Positions 11,694 to 21,640 of a stretch of DNA of 64,000 bases are shown here, piece after piece (position 1 is the stretch's first letter; each line of letters opens with the position of its first letter). This stretch comes from Dermacentor variabilis (Eukaryota; Arthropoda; Arachnida; Ixodida; Ixodidae), in the NCBI RefSeq assembly GCF_050947875.1, contig NC_134568.1, forward strand, positions 205,182,217-205,246,216, written 5' to 3'. Both the position numbers and the translations under genes were made by a program. A model generated the notes under the pieces. That model was not told the DNA's origin, made no database searches, and saw only the letters and a program-made list of their open reading frames with translations.

Positions 11694-11835
11694 GGGCGAG
11701 TTGGTTGTGATCTAATGAATGCATTGTTACGCTAACAGGAAAATAAAGGAGGGCAAGTAAGGAGGGAGCTATCGTTTCTTACTTGCCCTACTAAGTCTAT
11801 ATTTTCCTGTTAGCGCAACAATGTATTCATTAGGC
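11694..11835. repeat. Foldback (long imperfect inverted repeat)
   Basis: The arm at 11713-11762 (CTAATGAATGCATTGTTACG..) is the inverse of 11777-11833, which ends ..CAACAATGTATTCATTAG. The outer 30 bp differ at two positions only, and the inner GGGCAAGTAAG / CTTACTTGCCC pairs perfectly. A few unpaired bases separate these blocks, and the loop is about 15 bp. The left arm is preceded by GGGCGAGTTGGTTGTG (11694-11709), a motif that also starts the foldback at 28.97 kb and occurs inverted at 13028-13040. I infer a shared terminal sequence of a mobile element, perhaps Penelope-like, in inverted arrangement. Confidence 0.8.
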
Positions 11836-12929
11836 CTTATAGACCTTTCTATCTCCATTTTAACAGCGACTCCGACAGCGCAGAGCTACTACTAGAAGGT
11901 ACAGCGGCGGTACTTCGTTGGCGGAACAGCCGGCGATGGTTTTGACAGCTCCGGCACCGCAGACTGGTTTCCAGCGCATTGGATGCTTGCGTGACCGAGC
12001 CTCGGCAAGCTGAAAGTTATTACTATCCAGTAAAGCATGATCACATTCCGTTTGGTAGCTCAGAGTTGATAGGATGCCTGGAAGGCATGCCTCGATATTT
12101 CACCATCGCGACCATCTAACGACGCCACTCGTAGAACGCTGAAATCAGCGAGCAACCGTTTCCGTTTGTTTGCCTGTTTCTTTGTTTGCTTGCTTGTTCG
12201 TTTGTTTTAACATTCGTTTCTTTGCTCGTTTATTTTGGGCACTATACTGGAAATGCGTCGTCACGATGATGCCCTGCCCCACCAAGAGTTACAGCATAAT
12301 GCATGTGCTGTCAAGCGAAGCTTCGTCTTTCTACCTTTGCTTCTGTCGATGGCGGTGAACCTTAAATTACCACCGTTCGCACAGGAACTATCGGCGAGGT
12401 GCCGCCGCCTACATCGCATGGTCACGCCAATGAGCGACAACCGTTGCTCTGCTCAAACTTGTGGGAAAAGGAGGATGGAAAGCGTTGGCAATTGCAACAA
12501 GAACGTGAGCATGCTGCGCTTCCCACTCCCCCTGGAGCAGCTGCAGGATACATCAATGTCACTGAGCCACTGCGCTGTAGCAGAGTAAAATAAAAACGAG
12601 CCCGTATAATCATAGTGTAAATAATGTAGCAAATTTACACTCTTCGCGAGCAGCACCGACTGCTCTGAAATAAAGGATTACGCATGTATAGAAATATAGC
12701 GGACGGACTTGAGGAGCTGGATTCAGTTCGACGACCGCCGAACGTGATCGCTGTGATCGTCGTCGCCGATGTGTTGTTTGGAATTCTCGACGAGATGTCG
12801 CTTAAGAAAGATTTCGAATTTGTTTTTTGTTACTCCTTCGGCTAGCAGATAGACTTAGTCGGGGAATCAGGCGGAGAGGTCGCAAGCCCCACACGTGCTT
12901 TCTTTTACTTAATGTGACTTCTATATAAA
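11836..12929. other. No gene recognised
   Basis: Open frames of up to 117 codons overlap on both strands at 12.2-12.6 kb, without any recognisable domain. There is no other structure. Confidence 0.45.
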
Positions 12930-13040
12930 GCCAGAGCACTATGAATGATGCGCTCTGTTCGTTTATCTGGCCGGCTCGGCTTGTTTCTTCCTTTGTATGT
13001 TGCGCTGTACCAGTTCTAGAATGCATTACCAACTCGCCCA
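12930..13040 (-). mobile_element. Element terminus with TGGGCGAGTTGGT motif
   Basis: On the minus strand this reads TGGGCGAGTTGGTAATGCAT, followed by TCTAGAACTGGTACAGCGC and a purine-rich AACATACAAAGGAAG stretch. It resembles the start of the foldback at 11.69 kb, including ATGCAT. On the plus strand a TATA-like CTATATAAA lies at about 12920. I take it as a solitary terminus of the same element family; the left boundary is uncertain. Confidence 0.4.
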
Positions 13041-14711
13041 ATCCTCAACCCTAGTGAAATCAATGGGCTTCTCTTTTTTTTTTTTTTTTTTGCTGGTGTA
13101 GCTGCCTCTGCAGCGTAACTATATAACCAAACATAATGAATACATGAAAGTAGCTAAGTACGCACGAATAAATTATCTAATGAATAAATTATTTATTCTT
13201 TCGTTCATTCATAAGAACGCTGGCAAAAAATTAATGGCACTTTTCTTCTGCCATACAATAAACGTTCCCTATTTGCATGCGCACGCTTTGCTCGACGCAC
13301 AACTGTGCATGTGTCTCCTTATAAACTAGTCGTACGAATACGAATCGAGCAGACTGAGTCAACTGCGGCAACACTTGTTCGCGAGGCTTCAATTTTCGTA
13401 GATTTATCAAAATCTAGCTACTCGTCTGCGTATACACAGTAATATAGTCGAAAGCTATATGCCTCGAAAGCAACTGTACTCCACATAGCGAACTCATTTA
13501 GGCGAAATCGTAACAACTTAATAACGGAGAAAGTGAGGGATACTGCTGATTACATTTATTTAGTCGGAGAATGTCGGACCGTTACCTAAACCAAAGCAGC
13601 AAGGAAACGGTGAGGCGTCAGGCTCTCTCATTCTTTATCACGTATTTATACGTTGTGACTAGATCCGCAGGACAAGCGACAGTGGCCGAGCTTGCGCTTC
13701 AGCAAACTCATTGGAAAGAGACTCATTCTTCTTCTAATTCGCCCAGAGTTCTTTTGGCGAAAGCCGTCGCTACCGCACTGAATCCTTCGTATTATATCTC
13801 AGAGAGAATGCGAGAACTGTCTCCACTTGAGGAAAGAGAAAGCGAGAGTGAGAACGTAGCCTGGCACGCACGTGCGTAGTTTCTCCAATAGGGGTGGGCC
13901 TCAGGAGAAGCGGAGAACACGATTGGAAGGCCGGACGTCGAGACCGAGGTGGATGAATCTGGAATTTGCGGTCATCGCGAGGCGCTCATGCATGCACAGC
14001 GTGTTCTCCTCTTAGATACCGAAAGGGCGCTCCACGGCGCCGAGAGCAGGAGAGGAGGCTTTCGGCAGACTCGCTGAGAACCCCCTCCCCCCTCCCGTAT
14101 GTAGCGTCTAAGAGAACTTTGGGGTTTTAGGACAATAATGGGCAAATTTGTCTGGCAAAAAGGGTGTCTTGGATGCGTATTCTCCAATTTGTCGCGTGCT
14201 TTACTATGTGCCACGGCATTGAAAGGATCCTAGCTGTGTTCTTGTACCTAGTGTAAGTTGAACATTGAAAGGTGAGTTATTTTGAAGCTTATGCGCCTTT
14301 TCACTCTATTCAGCTGCTTAGTAGCACTCAAGAAATCGGTGTACTCGTATCTGTGTGCTTGTGCGATGCCTGATAATAATGAGGGTGCCGCTACGTCATC
14401 ATGTATGGTCTGGGATTTAAGCAACGTAGTGTCAACGACATCCATTGTATATCATTTATTTCCTCCTAGAGGCAAATGTATTTAAGCGTAGGACTGCCGC
14501 TCGTTCGGCTCGTTTTCTCGCGCCGCTATTCTGACACAACGAAAGCGAGCAATAACTAAATGTGACTTTTGTTATATGCTTTATCAAAAGTGTTGTTGGC
14601 ATGACTATTGTAATGCACATTTCGGACGTCGGTGCCTAAAGACATGCATTACTTTTTTTTAAATTATTTTATTGCCTGAAAAAGCAGTACTTATCTGTAT
14701 GTACACGCTAC
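13041..14711. other. No gene recognised
   Basis: A T17 run lies at about 13074-13090. A 102-codon plus frame at 13571-13879 and others lack known motifs, and I see no repeat copy elsewhere in the window. Confidence 0.45.
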
Positions 14712-14733
14712 TTCATCATCATCATCAGCCTAA

Positions 14734-17712
14734 TTACGCCCACTGCAGGGCAAAGGCCTCTCCCATACTTCTCCAACTACCCCGGTCATGTACTAATTGT
14801 GGCCATGTTGTCCCTGCAAACGTCTTAATTTCATCCGCCCACCTAACTTTCTGCCGCCCCCTGCTACGCTTCCCTTCCCTTGGAATCCAGTCCGTAACCC
14901 TTAATGACCATCGGTTATCTTCCCTCCTCATTACATGTCCTGCCCATGCCCATTTCTTTTTCTTGATTTCAACTAAGATGTCGTTTACCCGCGTTTGTTG
15001 CCTCACCCAATCTGCTCTTTTCTTATCCCTTAACGTTACACCCATCATTCTTCTTTCCATAGCTCGTTGCGTCGTCCTCAATTTCAGCAGAACCCTTTTC
15101 GTAAGCCTCCAGGTTTCTGCCCCATATGTGAGTACTGGTAACACACAGCTGTTATACACTTTCCTTTTGAGGGATAGTGGCAACCTGCTGCTCATGATTT
15201 GAGAATGCCTGCCAAACGCACCCCAGCCCATTCTTATTCTTCTGGTTATTTCAGTCTCATGATCCGGATCCGTGGTCACTACCTGCCCTAAGTAGATGTA
15301 TTCCCTTACCACTTCCAGTGCTTCGCTACCTATCGTAAACTGCTGTTCTCTTCCGAAACTGTTAAACAATACTTTAGTTTTCTGCAGATTAATTTTCAGA
15401 CCCACCCTTCTGCCTTGCCTCTCCAGGTCAGTGAGCATGCATTGCAATTGGTCTCCTGAGTTACTAAGCAAGGCAATATCATCAGCGAATCGCAAGTTGC
15501 TAAGGTATTCTCCATCAACTTTTATCCCCAATTCTTCCCACTCCAGGCCTCTGAATACATCCTGTAAACATGCTGTGAATAGCATTGGAGATATCGTATC
15601 TCCCTGTCTGACGCCTTTCTTTATAGGGATTTTGTTGCTTTCTTTGTGGAGGACTACGGTGACTGTGGAGCCGCTATAGATATCTTCCAGTATTTTTAAA
15701 TATGGCTCATCTACACCCTGATTCCGTAATGCCTCCATGACTGCTGAGGTTTCGACTGAATCAAACGCTTTCTCGTAATCAATGAAAGCTATATATAAGG
15801 GTTGGTTATATTCTGCACATTTCTCTATCACTTGATTGACAGTGTGAATATGGTCTATTGTTGAGTAGCCTTTACGGAATCCTGCCTGGTCCTTTGGTTG
15901 ACAGAAGTCTAAGGTGTTCCTGATTCTATTTGCGATTACCTTAGTAAATACTTTGTAGGCAACGGACAGTAAGCTGATCGGTCTATAATTTTTCAAGTCT
16001 TTGGCGTCCCCTTTCTTATGGATTAGGATTATGTTAGCGTTCTTCCAAGATTCCGGTACGCTCGAGGTTATGAGGCATTGCGTATACAGGGTGGCCAGTT
16101 TCTCTAGAACAATCTGACCACCATCCTTCAACAAATCTGCTGTTACCTGATCCTCCCCAGCTGCCTTCCCCCTTTGCATAGCTCCTAAGGCTTTCTTTAC
16201 TTCTTCTGGCGTTATCTGTGGGATTTCGAATTCCTCTAGGCTATTATCTCTTCCACTATCGTCGTGGGTGCCACTGGTACTGTATAAATCTCTATAGAAC
16301 TCCTCAGCTACTTGAACTATCTCATCCATATTAGTAACGATATTGCCGGCTTTGTCTCTTAACGCACACATCTGATTCTTGCCTATTCCTAGTATCTTCT
16401 TCACTGTTTTTAGGCTTCCTCCGTTCCTGAGAGCCTGTTCAATTCTATCCATATTATAGTTTCTGATGTCCGCTGTCTTACGCTTGTTGATTAACTTAGA
16501 AAGTTCTGCCAGTTCTATTCTAGCTGTAGGGTTAGAGGCTTTCATACATTGGCGTTTCTTGATCAGATCTTTCGTCTCCTGCGATAGCTTACTGGTTTCC
16601 TGTCTAACGGCGTTACCACCGACTTCTACTGCGCACTCCTTAACGATGCTCATGAGATTGTCGTTCATTGCTGCAGCACTAAGGTCCTCTTCCTGAGTTA
16701 AAGCCGAGTACCTGTTCTGTAGCTTGATCCGGAATTCCTCTAGTTTCCCTCTTACCGCTAACTCATTGATTGGCTTCTTGTGTACCAGTTTCTTCCGTTC
16801 CCTCTTCAAGTCTAGGCTAATTCGAGTTCTTACCATCCTATGGTCACTGCAGCGTACCTTGCCGAGCACGTCTACATCTTGTATGATGCCAGGGTTAGCG
16901 CAGAGTACGAAGTCTATTTCATTTCTAGTCTCACCATTCGGGCTCCTCCACGTCCACTTTCGACTAGCTCGCTTGCGGAAAAAGGTGTTCATTATCCGCA
17001 TATTATTCTGTTCTGCAAACTCTACTAATAATTCTCCTCTGCTATTCCTAGAGCCTATGCCATATTCCCCCACTGACTTGTCTCCAGCCTGCTTCTTGCC
17101 TACCCTGGCATTGAAGTCGCCCATCAGTATAGTGTATTTTGTTTTGACTTTACCCATCGCCGATTCCACGTCTTCATAGAAGCTTTCGACTTCCTGGTCA
17201 TCATGACTGCATGTAGGGGCATAGACTTGTACCACCTTCAATTTGTACCTCTTATTAAGTTTCACAACAAGACCTGCCACCCTCTCGTTAATGCTATAGA
17301 ATTCCTGTATGTTACCAGCTATTTCCTTATTAATCAGGAATCCGACTCCTAGTTCTCGTCTCTCCGCTAAGCCCCGGTAACACAGTACATGCCCGCTTTT
17401 TAGCACTGTATATGCTTCTTTTGTCCTCCTAACCTCACTGAGCCCTATTATATCCCATTTACTACCCTCTAATTCCTCCAATAACACTGCTAGACTCGCC
17501 TCACTAGATAGCGTTCTAGCGTTAAACGTTGCCAGGTTCAGATTCCAATGGCGGCCTGTCCGGAGCCAGGGATTCTTAGCACCCTCTGCAGCGTCACAGA
17601 TCTGACCGCCGCCGTGGTCAGTTGCTTCGCGGCTACTGGGGACTGAGGGCCGGGGTTTGATTGTTGTATTCATATAGGAGGTTGTGGCCAAGTACTGCAC
17701 CAGGGTGGCCAA
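14734..17712 (-). CDS. RTE endonuclease-reverse transcriptase, intact
   Basis: A 992-codon uninterrupted frame. It would nick target DNA and reverse transcribe its own RNA. The APE-type endonuclease covers about residues 57-300: ATFNARTL (61-68), SEVRR with the catalytic Glu (92-96), VYAPT (163-167), MGDFNARVG (197-205), NEIDFVL (264-270) and the final SDH (289-291). RT covers about 555-800: NYRPISLLS (575-583), QAGFRKG (609-615), FIDYEKAFD (motif A, 643-651), GVRQGDTISPMLF (motif B, 700-712), FADD (motif C, 742-745) and YLGQVV. The C-terminal part has the RTE-type GHVMRREDNRW and RGRQKVRWADE motifs. All catalytic residues I can check are present, so it may be active or recently active. The first ATG gives MATLVQ; an alternative start is Met14. 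Small plus-strand frames across it are shadows. Confidence 0.93.
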   Translation of the reverse strand: MATLVQYLATTSYMNTTIKPRPSVPSSREATDHGGGQICDAAEGAKNPWLRTGRHWNLNLATFNARTLSSEASLAVLLEELEGSKWDIIGLSEVRRTKEAYTVLKSGHVLCYRGLAERRELGVGFLINKEIAGNIQEFYSINERVAGLVVKLNKRYKLKVVQVYAPTCSHDDQEVESFYEDVESAMGKVKTKYTILMGDFNARVGKKQAGDKSVGEYGIGSRNSRGELLVEFAEQNNMRIMNTFFRKRASRKWTWRSPNGETRNEIDFVLCANPGIIQDVDVLGKVRCSDHRMVRTRISLDLKRERKKLVHKKPINELAVRGKLEEFRIKLQNRYSALTQEEDLSAAAMNDNLMSIVKECAVEVGGNAVRQETSKLSQETKDLIKKRQCMKASNPTARIELAELSKLINKRKTADIRNYNMDRIEQALRNGGSLKTVKKILGIGKNQMCALRDKAGNIVTNMDEIVQVAEEFYRDLYSTSGTHDDSGRDNSLEEFEIPQITPEEVKKALGAMQRGKAAGEDQVTADLLKDGGQIVLEKLATLYTQCLITSSVPESWKNANIILIHKKGDAKDLKNYRPISLLSVAYKVFTKVIANRIRNTLDFCQPKDQAGFRKGYSTIDHIHTVNQVIEKCAEYNQPLYIAFIDYEKAFDSVETSAVMEALRNQGVDEPYLKILEDIYSGSTVTVVLHKESNKIPIKKGVRQGDTISPMLFTACLQDVFRGLEWEELGIKVDGEYLSNLRFADDIALLSNSGDQLQCMLTDLERQGRRVGLKINLQKTKVLFNSFGREQQFTIGSEALEVVREYIYLGQVVTTDPDHETEITRRIRMGWGAFGRHSQIMSSRLPLSLKRKVYNSCVLPVLTYGAETWRLTKRVLLKLRTTQRAMERRMMGVTLRDKKRADWVRQQTRVNDILVEIKKKKWAWAGHVMRREDNRWSLRVTDWIPREGKRSRGRQKVRWADEIKTFAGTTWPQLVHDRGSWRSMGEAFALQWA

Positions 17713-17808
17713 TCCTGCTCTGGTGAGGGAGTGCGTTACCGGTTCTGGTCACCGGGATCAGGCCGCACTCCTGGCCTGTTTGTGCAATTTTCTCAACACA
17801 CGTTTTTT

Positions 17809-17902
17809 TTTGTACTTTCCGGTGGAGAATTGCGCGGCAGCGGGATTTGAATCACGGTCCTCTTGCACTGGAGGTGGATACTCTACCGTACCCGCAGGAG
17901 TT
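17809..17902 (-). other. tRNA-like module in the RTE 5' leader
   Basis: On the minus strand the leader reads TACGGTAGAGTATCC, an A-box-like element, and about 30 bp later GTGATTCAAATCCCG, a good B-box match (GGTTCAAATCC type). The flanks GCGGGTAC and GCTGCCGC do not form a closed acceptor stem. It could be an old SINE fused to the leader or a pol III promoter remnant. Confidence 0.45.
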
Positions 17903-18142
17903 AAATTAAAAATTGGGTTATGGGGTTTTCCGTGACAAAACCACTTTCTGATTATGCACGCCGTAGTGGAGGACTCCGAAAATTTCGACCACCTGGGGTT
18001 CTTTAACGTGCACCAAATTCTAAGTACACGGGTGTTTTCGCATTTCGCCCCCATCGACATGCGGCCGCCGAGGCCGGGGTCCGATCCCGCGACCTCGTGC
18101 TCAGCAGTCTAACACCATAACCACTGAGCAACCACGGCGGGT
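17903..18142 (-). mobile_element. Ruka-like SINE inserted in the RTE leader, complete, with TSD
   Basis: A 240-bp insertion bounded by a perfect 12-bp duplication, CCCGCAGGAGTT, at 17891-17902 and 18143-18154. Sense is minus: the head at the right reads CCGCCGTGGTTGCTCAGTGG, followed by a B-box region GCGGGATCGGACCCCGG; the body includes GGGGGCGAAATGCGAAAACA and GTGCACGTTAAAGAACCCCA; the tail at the left is AAAACCCCATAACCC plus AT-rich bases. Length and sequence match the copy at 5.5 kb. It interrupts the leader of the RTE element and so is younger than that copy. Confidence 0.9.
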
Positions 18143-18300
18143 CCCGCAGGAGTTGTACGCCTGATTTAACCTACAGTGGTGCCCTATTTGATCAGTCAAG
18201 GTGGGCCAATCTGAGCTCGGTTATACCGCATGGATGGCACTCGGCTAGAGAACCTGGTATTTATGACCTGCACATGTGTGGCCACACATAATTGAGGATA

Positions 18301-18623
18301 AATAATTTTTTTTAGGAGGGTTTCCGTACAGTGATAAAATGAAGGAAAAGACATTAAAAAGAAAGAAAAAAAAGGGGGAAAAAAAGGAACATAACTTGTG
18401 ATTTGAACTCGTGATCCTTCATTGCTGCCCGGAAAGGTAGCTCAGTCGGTTGGTTCGTCAAGCCAGCGGTTACTTTCAAGCGCCATAGCTCCTGCTCCGA
18501 GCCTCATACTTATGTGGAAAGGGACTGATGTTGTCCGCGACAGTCGATTTCATAAGGCATAATTTCTTGGAAAAATGGCCGCCAGAGGAGCAGCGTGAAC
18601 TCGAGCGGCTTTAGAGACTAGGA
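18301..18623. other. A-rich stretch with tRNA-like half modules
   Basis: After an A/G-rich run (18340-18390), an inverted B-box-like TGATTTGAACTCGTGATCC (about 18400) sits head to head with an A-box-like GGTAGCTCAGTCGGTTGGT (18436-18454). Neither forms a full tRNA. These are probably SINE remnants. Confidence 0.35.
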
Positions 18624-18857
18624 AAACTGCCTTAAAATATTTAGACGTGAGGGGAAGCTTCGTTAACAAACTATAACACGGCAATCAGCATTCGAATACG
18701 ACGAGAGAAATTATTGAGACGTGGAAAATTTCCTTGAAATAAATCTGGTTTGCGAGACAAATGCTTGTATGTATTGAATCTCTTAAAAGATGAGGGGGGA
18801 AATATGCGCTCACCGAGAGGGCATCGTCAGCACGAGACCACCACCAGGCACCTTACT
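18624..18857. repeat. Direct repeat, left copy (1,690-bp period)
   Basis: The sequence from AAACTGCCTTAAAATATTTAGAC to CACCAGGCACCTTACT recurs at 20314-20547 at a constant offset of 1,690 bp with few mismatches. It brackets the array of about 308-bp units. Its first part is the end of that unit. Confidence 0.85.
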
Positions 18858-19179
18858 GAGATGTGGAGAGCTTCGCGGCCGGAACGAAGCCTCCCCTCTC
18901 CGCCGGCCAAGCGTGGAAAACGCGCTTTTCGATTGCTCAACGTTGCGCAGGCATAGTGTAGCTCTAGCGTCTAGGAAAAGCTTAAACAGGTGCGAAGGCG
19001 GCACGCATAGCGTGGGAAGCTAGCCGCCGGAATAGCTATCTCAAGTACTGCTGCTGGCGAGGGCGAAATACCTTCGTGTAATTATAATAACCCTAATAGG
19101 ACTTCTTTCAAAGAAAACAAAAAAAAGGAAACGGCTCAGAAGGCTATACTTCGAGAGCTATGACTGATGCTTTTCTATA

Positions 19180-20400
19180 TATGTATTCATCTCATCTATG
19201 GGATCGCATGCGCGCGCTCTTGCTTTGTCTCTGCGTGTAGTAGTTAAGAGAGCCAGTTTAAGGGCGGAGAAGAAAGAAGGAGAGGAAAGCAATATTGCAG
19301 CGCCGTGGTTTTAAAGCGCAACCGTGTAGAGAAACGGAAAGGCGATATAAGCATGCGTGTCCATGGTACGCACACGACAAACTGCCTTACAATATTTAGA
19401 CTTGAGGGGAAGCTTCGTTAACAAACTATAACACGGCAATCAGCACTCGAATATAATTATAACACTAATAATAATTGCAAATATTCATCTCATCTATAGG
19501 ATCTAAAGCGCGCGCTGTTTTTTTTTTTTTTTGTCTCTGCGTGTAGTAGTTAAGAGAGCCAGTTTAAGGGCGGAGAAGAGGGAAGGAAAGGAAAGTCTCT
19601 GAAGCAAACTTGCAGCGCCGTGGTTTTAAAGCGCAACCGTGGTAGAGAAACGGAAATGCGATATAAGCTTGCGTGTCCATGGTACGCACACGACAAACTG
19701 CCTTACAATATTTAGACTTGAGGGGAAGCTTCGTTAACAAACTGTAACACGGCAATCAGCGCTCGAATATAATTATAACCCTAATAATAATTGTAAATAT
19801 TCATCTCATCTATAGGATCTAAAGCGCGCGCTGTATTTTTTTTGTCTCTGCGTGTAGTAGTTAAGAGAGCCAGTTTAAGGGCGGAGAAGAGGGAAGGAAA
19901 GGAAAGTCTCTGAAGCAAACTTGCAGGGCCGTGGTTTTAAAGCGCAACCGTGGTAGAGAAACGGAAAGGCGATATAAGCATGCGTGTCCATGGTACGCAC
20001 ACGACAAACTGCCTTACAATATTTAGACTTGAGGGGAAGCTTCGTTAACAAACTATAACACGGCAATCAGCGCTCGAATATAATTATAACCCTAATAATA
20101 ATTGTAAATATTCATCTCATCTATAGGATCTAAAGCGCGCGCTGTTTCTTTGTTTCCGCGTGTAGTAGTTAAGAGAGCCAGTTTAAGGGCTGAGAAGAGG
20201 GAAGGAAAGGAAAGTCTCTGAAGCAAACTTGCAGCGCCGTGGTTTTAAAGCGCAACCGTGGTAGAGAAACGGAAAGGCGATATAAGCATGCGTGGCCATG
20301 ATACGCACACGACAAACTGCCTTACAATATTTAGACTTGAGGGGTAGTTTCGTTAACAAACTATAACACGGCAATGAGCATTCGAATACGACGAGAGAAA
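19180..20400. repeat. Tandem array of ~308-bp units
   Basis: The anchor GTGTAGTAGTTAAGAGAGCC occurs at 19235, 19541, 19852 and 20160, giving periods of 306, 311 and 308 bp. Each unit holds CAGTTTAAGGGC, a GTGGTTTTAAAGCGCAACCG block, ACGCACACGACAAACTGCC, AAGCTTCGTTAACAAACT and an AT-rich end with ATTCATCTCATCTATAGGAT. Units are very similar; length differences come largely from a T-run. Minus-strand frames of about 63 codons repeat with the unit and are probably not coding. Confidence 0.9.
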
Positions 20401-20547
20401 TTACTGAGACGTGGAAAATTCTCTTGAAATAAATCTGGTTTGCGAGACAAATGCTTGTATGTATTGAATCTCTTAAAAGATGAGGGGGGAAATATGCGCT
20501 CACCGAGAGGGCATCGTCAGCACGAGACCACCACCAGGCACCTTACT
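20314..20547. repeat. Direct repeat, right copy (1,690-bp period)
   Basis: Counterpart of 18624-18857. After the shared CACCTTACT, the left copy continues with GAGATGTGG, while here a (CA)n run starts at 20547. The divergence point therefore coincides with a microsatellite. Confidence 0.85.
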
Positions 20548-20567
20548 CACACACACACACACACACG
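20547..20567. repeat. (CA)n microsatellite
   Basis: About ten CA units directly abut the right end of the direct repeat. Confidence 0.9.
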
Positions 20568-21189
20568 CTACTTATGATGCAGCAAATAGCTGTAAGCTGG
20601 TCCACGCTGTTCGTAGCGTAGCCAGCGTTTTATTTCGGTGGCAGAGAAGACCGGGGGGAAGAGGTGGAGTGCCGCCTACGCTCAGTACACACCTATAGGC
20701 ATGACATATAAATTCCAGGAGTCGGGGAAATGGAACCCACAAACCCACCTGCACACGCCTCTACCTGCACTCACCAAGTCCCCTGAATAGACTGTTCAGA
20801 CCGTTTCTATTCCTTACTTCAAAATGAAGTTCTTTTTTGTCCACTTCCTCTAATGTTTGACGTAACTGACTGCTGGTTGGATTCCTCGCCGTGTAGGCCC
20901 AGAGACGATCGTAGCCGCGATCATCTCCTCCTCACGCTGGTCGCTCTCACGCTCGTCAGCACGTCGAACGAAAAGCTCTTATGTGAGAGAAGCTTTGTGG
21001 ATACGGGCCAGCGTCTACCTGGGTGAAACACCGCATTGCGCGAAATCCTGCCTGTACAGAGCATTCGGCTCATATGCCGGACTCGAGTCGAGACGCAGAA
21101 TACGCCGATAGCGGTGACCAACCACTCCTTATAGAGAGCTCCGACTTTCGACAGCAACTAATGCAGGATCACTCGCTCTCACTGCACGG
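20568..21189. other. No gene recognised
   Basis: Only short open frames on both strands and no recognisable motif. Confidence 0.45.
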
Positions 21190-21219
21190 GCCGATGAGTC
21201 CGGCCGAACATTGGCAATA

Positions 21220-21335
21220 ATCAGAAAAGAGAGAGAGAGAGCAAATGATAAATGAAAGGCAGGAACGGTAACCAGGACTGAGCCGGGTTGGCTACCCTAC
21301 ACTGGGAAAAGGGAAATGGGAAGGAAAGATTCAGG
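21220..21335 (-). mobile_element. I-clade-type LINE 3' UTR fragment
   Basis: GAGAGAGAGAGAGC, then AATGAAAGGCAGGAACGGTAACCAGGACTGAGCCGG, GGCTACCCTACACTGGGAAAAGGG. It matches the arrangement at 38335-38440 (GGCAGGTTAACCAGAGG, TTTGCTACCCTACGCTGGGGAG). Orientation is minus, with the repeat tail at the left. No coding part remains. Confidence 0.6.
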
Positions 21336-21457
21336 TCACCGACAACTACCAGAGCTCAGGGAGCAGACCTGCGTGTGTACGCTTTTATCAAACTCTCGGT
21401 ACGCCTCATGCATGGCCGTGGAAGCTAGCTATCACATCCGCCGTGCTGCGCCGGGAA

Positions 21458-21640
21458 TTCGATGGATGGATAGATGGATGCAAAACTTTAATGAAGGTCC
21501 TGAGGCACGCGACTCAGCGCGCGGCGGGCCGCTCCCACGTTGGGACAGTCAGGCCATGCGCGACCGCCGCCTCGTGGGCCCTCTGGACAGCCCGTAGTTG
21601 CGCCCCGGCATCGGGGCTCTTGATAGCGGAGAGTCAATTC
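21458..21640 (-). mobile_element. LINE 3' end with last ~35 codons of its ORF
   Basis: The plus strand shows GATGGATGGATAGATGGATG (tail), AAAACTTTAATGAAGGTCC (3' UTR) and then coding sequence read on minus as IKSPDAGAQLRAVQRAHEAA, continuing AHGLTVPTWERPAAR and a stop. This is the usual C-terminus of R1/I-type LINE proteins, with alternating RAHEAA and PTWERP motifs. It is a 5'-truncated insertion; the right boundary is near 21640. Confidence 0.6.

Larger units (their letters stand above)
14712..18300 (-). mobile_element. RTE-clade LINE, near full length
   Basis: This is a minus-strand non-LTR retrotransposon: a 5' leader of roughly 350 bp (about 17713-18300 once the inserted SINE is removed), one long EN-RT frame, a stop, and almost no 3' UTR before a (GAT)n-type tail seen on the plus strand as TCATCATCATCATCA at 14713-14727. 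A very short 3' UTR ending in a simple repeat is typical of RTE elements. The leader contains a tRNA-like module (17809-17902) and the inserted Ruka-like SINE. I could not define target-site duplications, so the 5' end near 18.3 kb is approximate. Confidence 0.85.

Noticed and set aside
15296..17179. Plus-strand frames of 62-151 codons
   Set aside because: Shadows of the intact RTE frame on the minus strand.
19564..20503. Repeated 63-106-codon minus frames starting MPCYSLL or containing CYSLLTKLPLKSKYCKA
   Set aside because: They recur once per 308-bp tandem unit with no sign of a protein family; best explained as by-products of the array.
21185..21212. Hammerhead-ribozyme-like string CCGATGAGTCCGGCCGAAC
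   Set aside because: The core lacks CTGATGA (it has CCGATGA), stem II does not pair, and no stems I or III are apparent.
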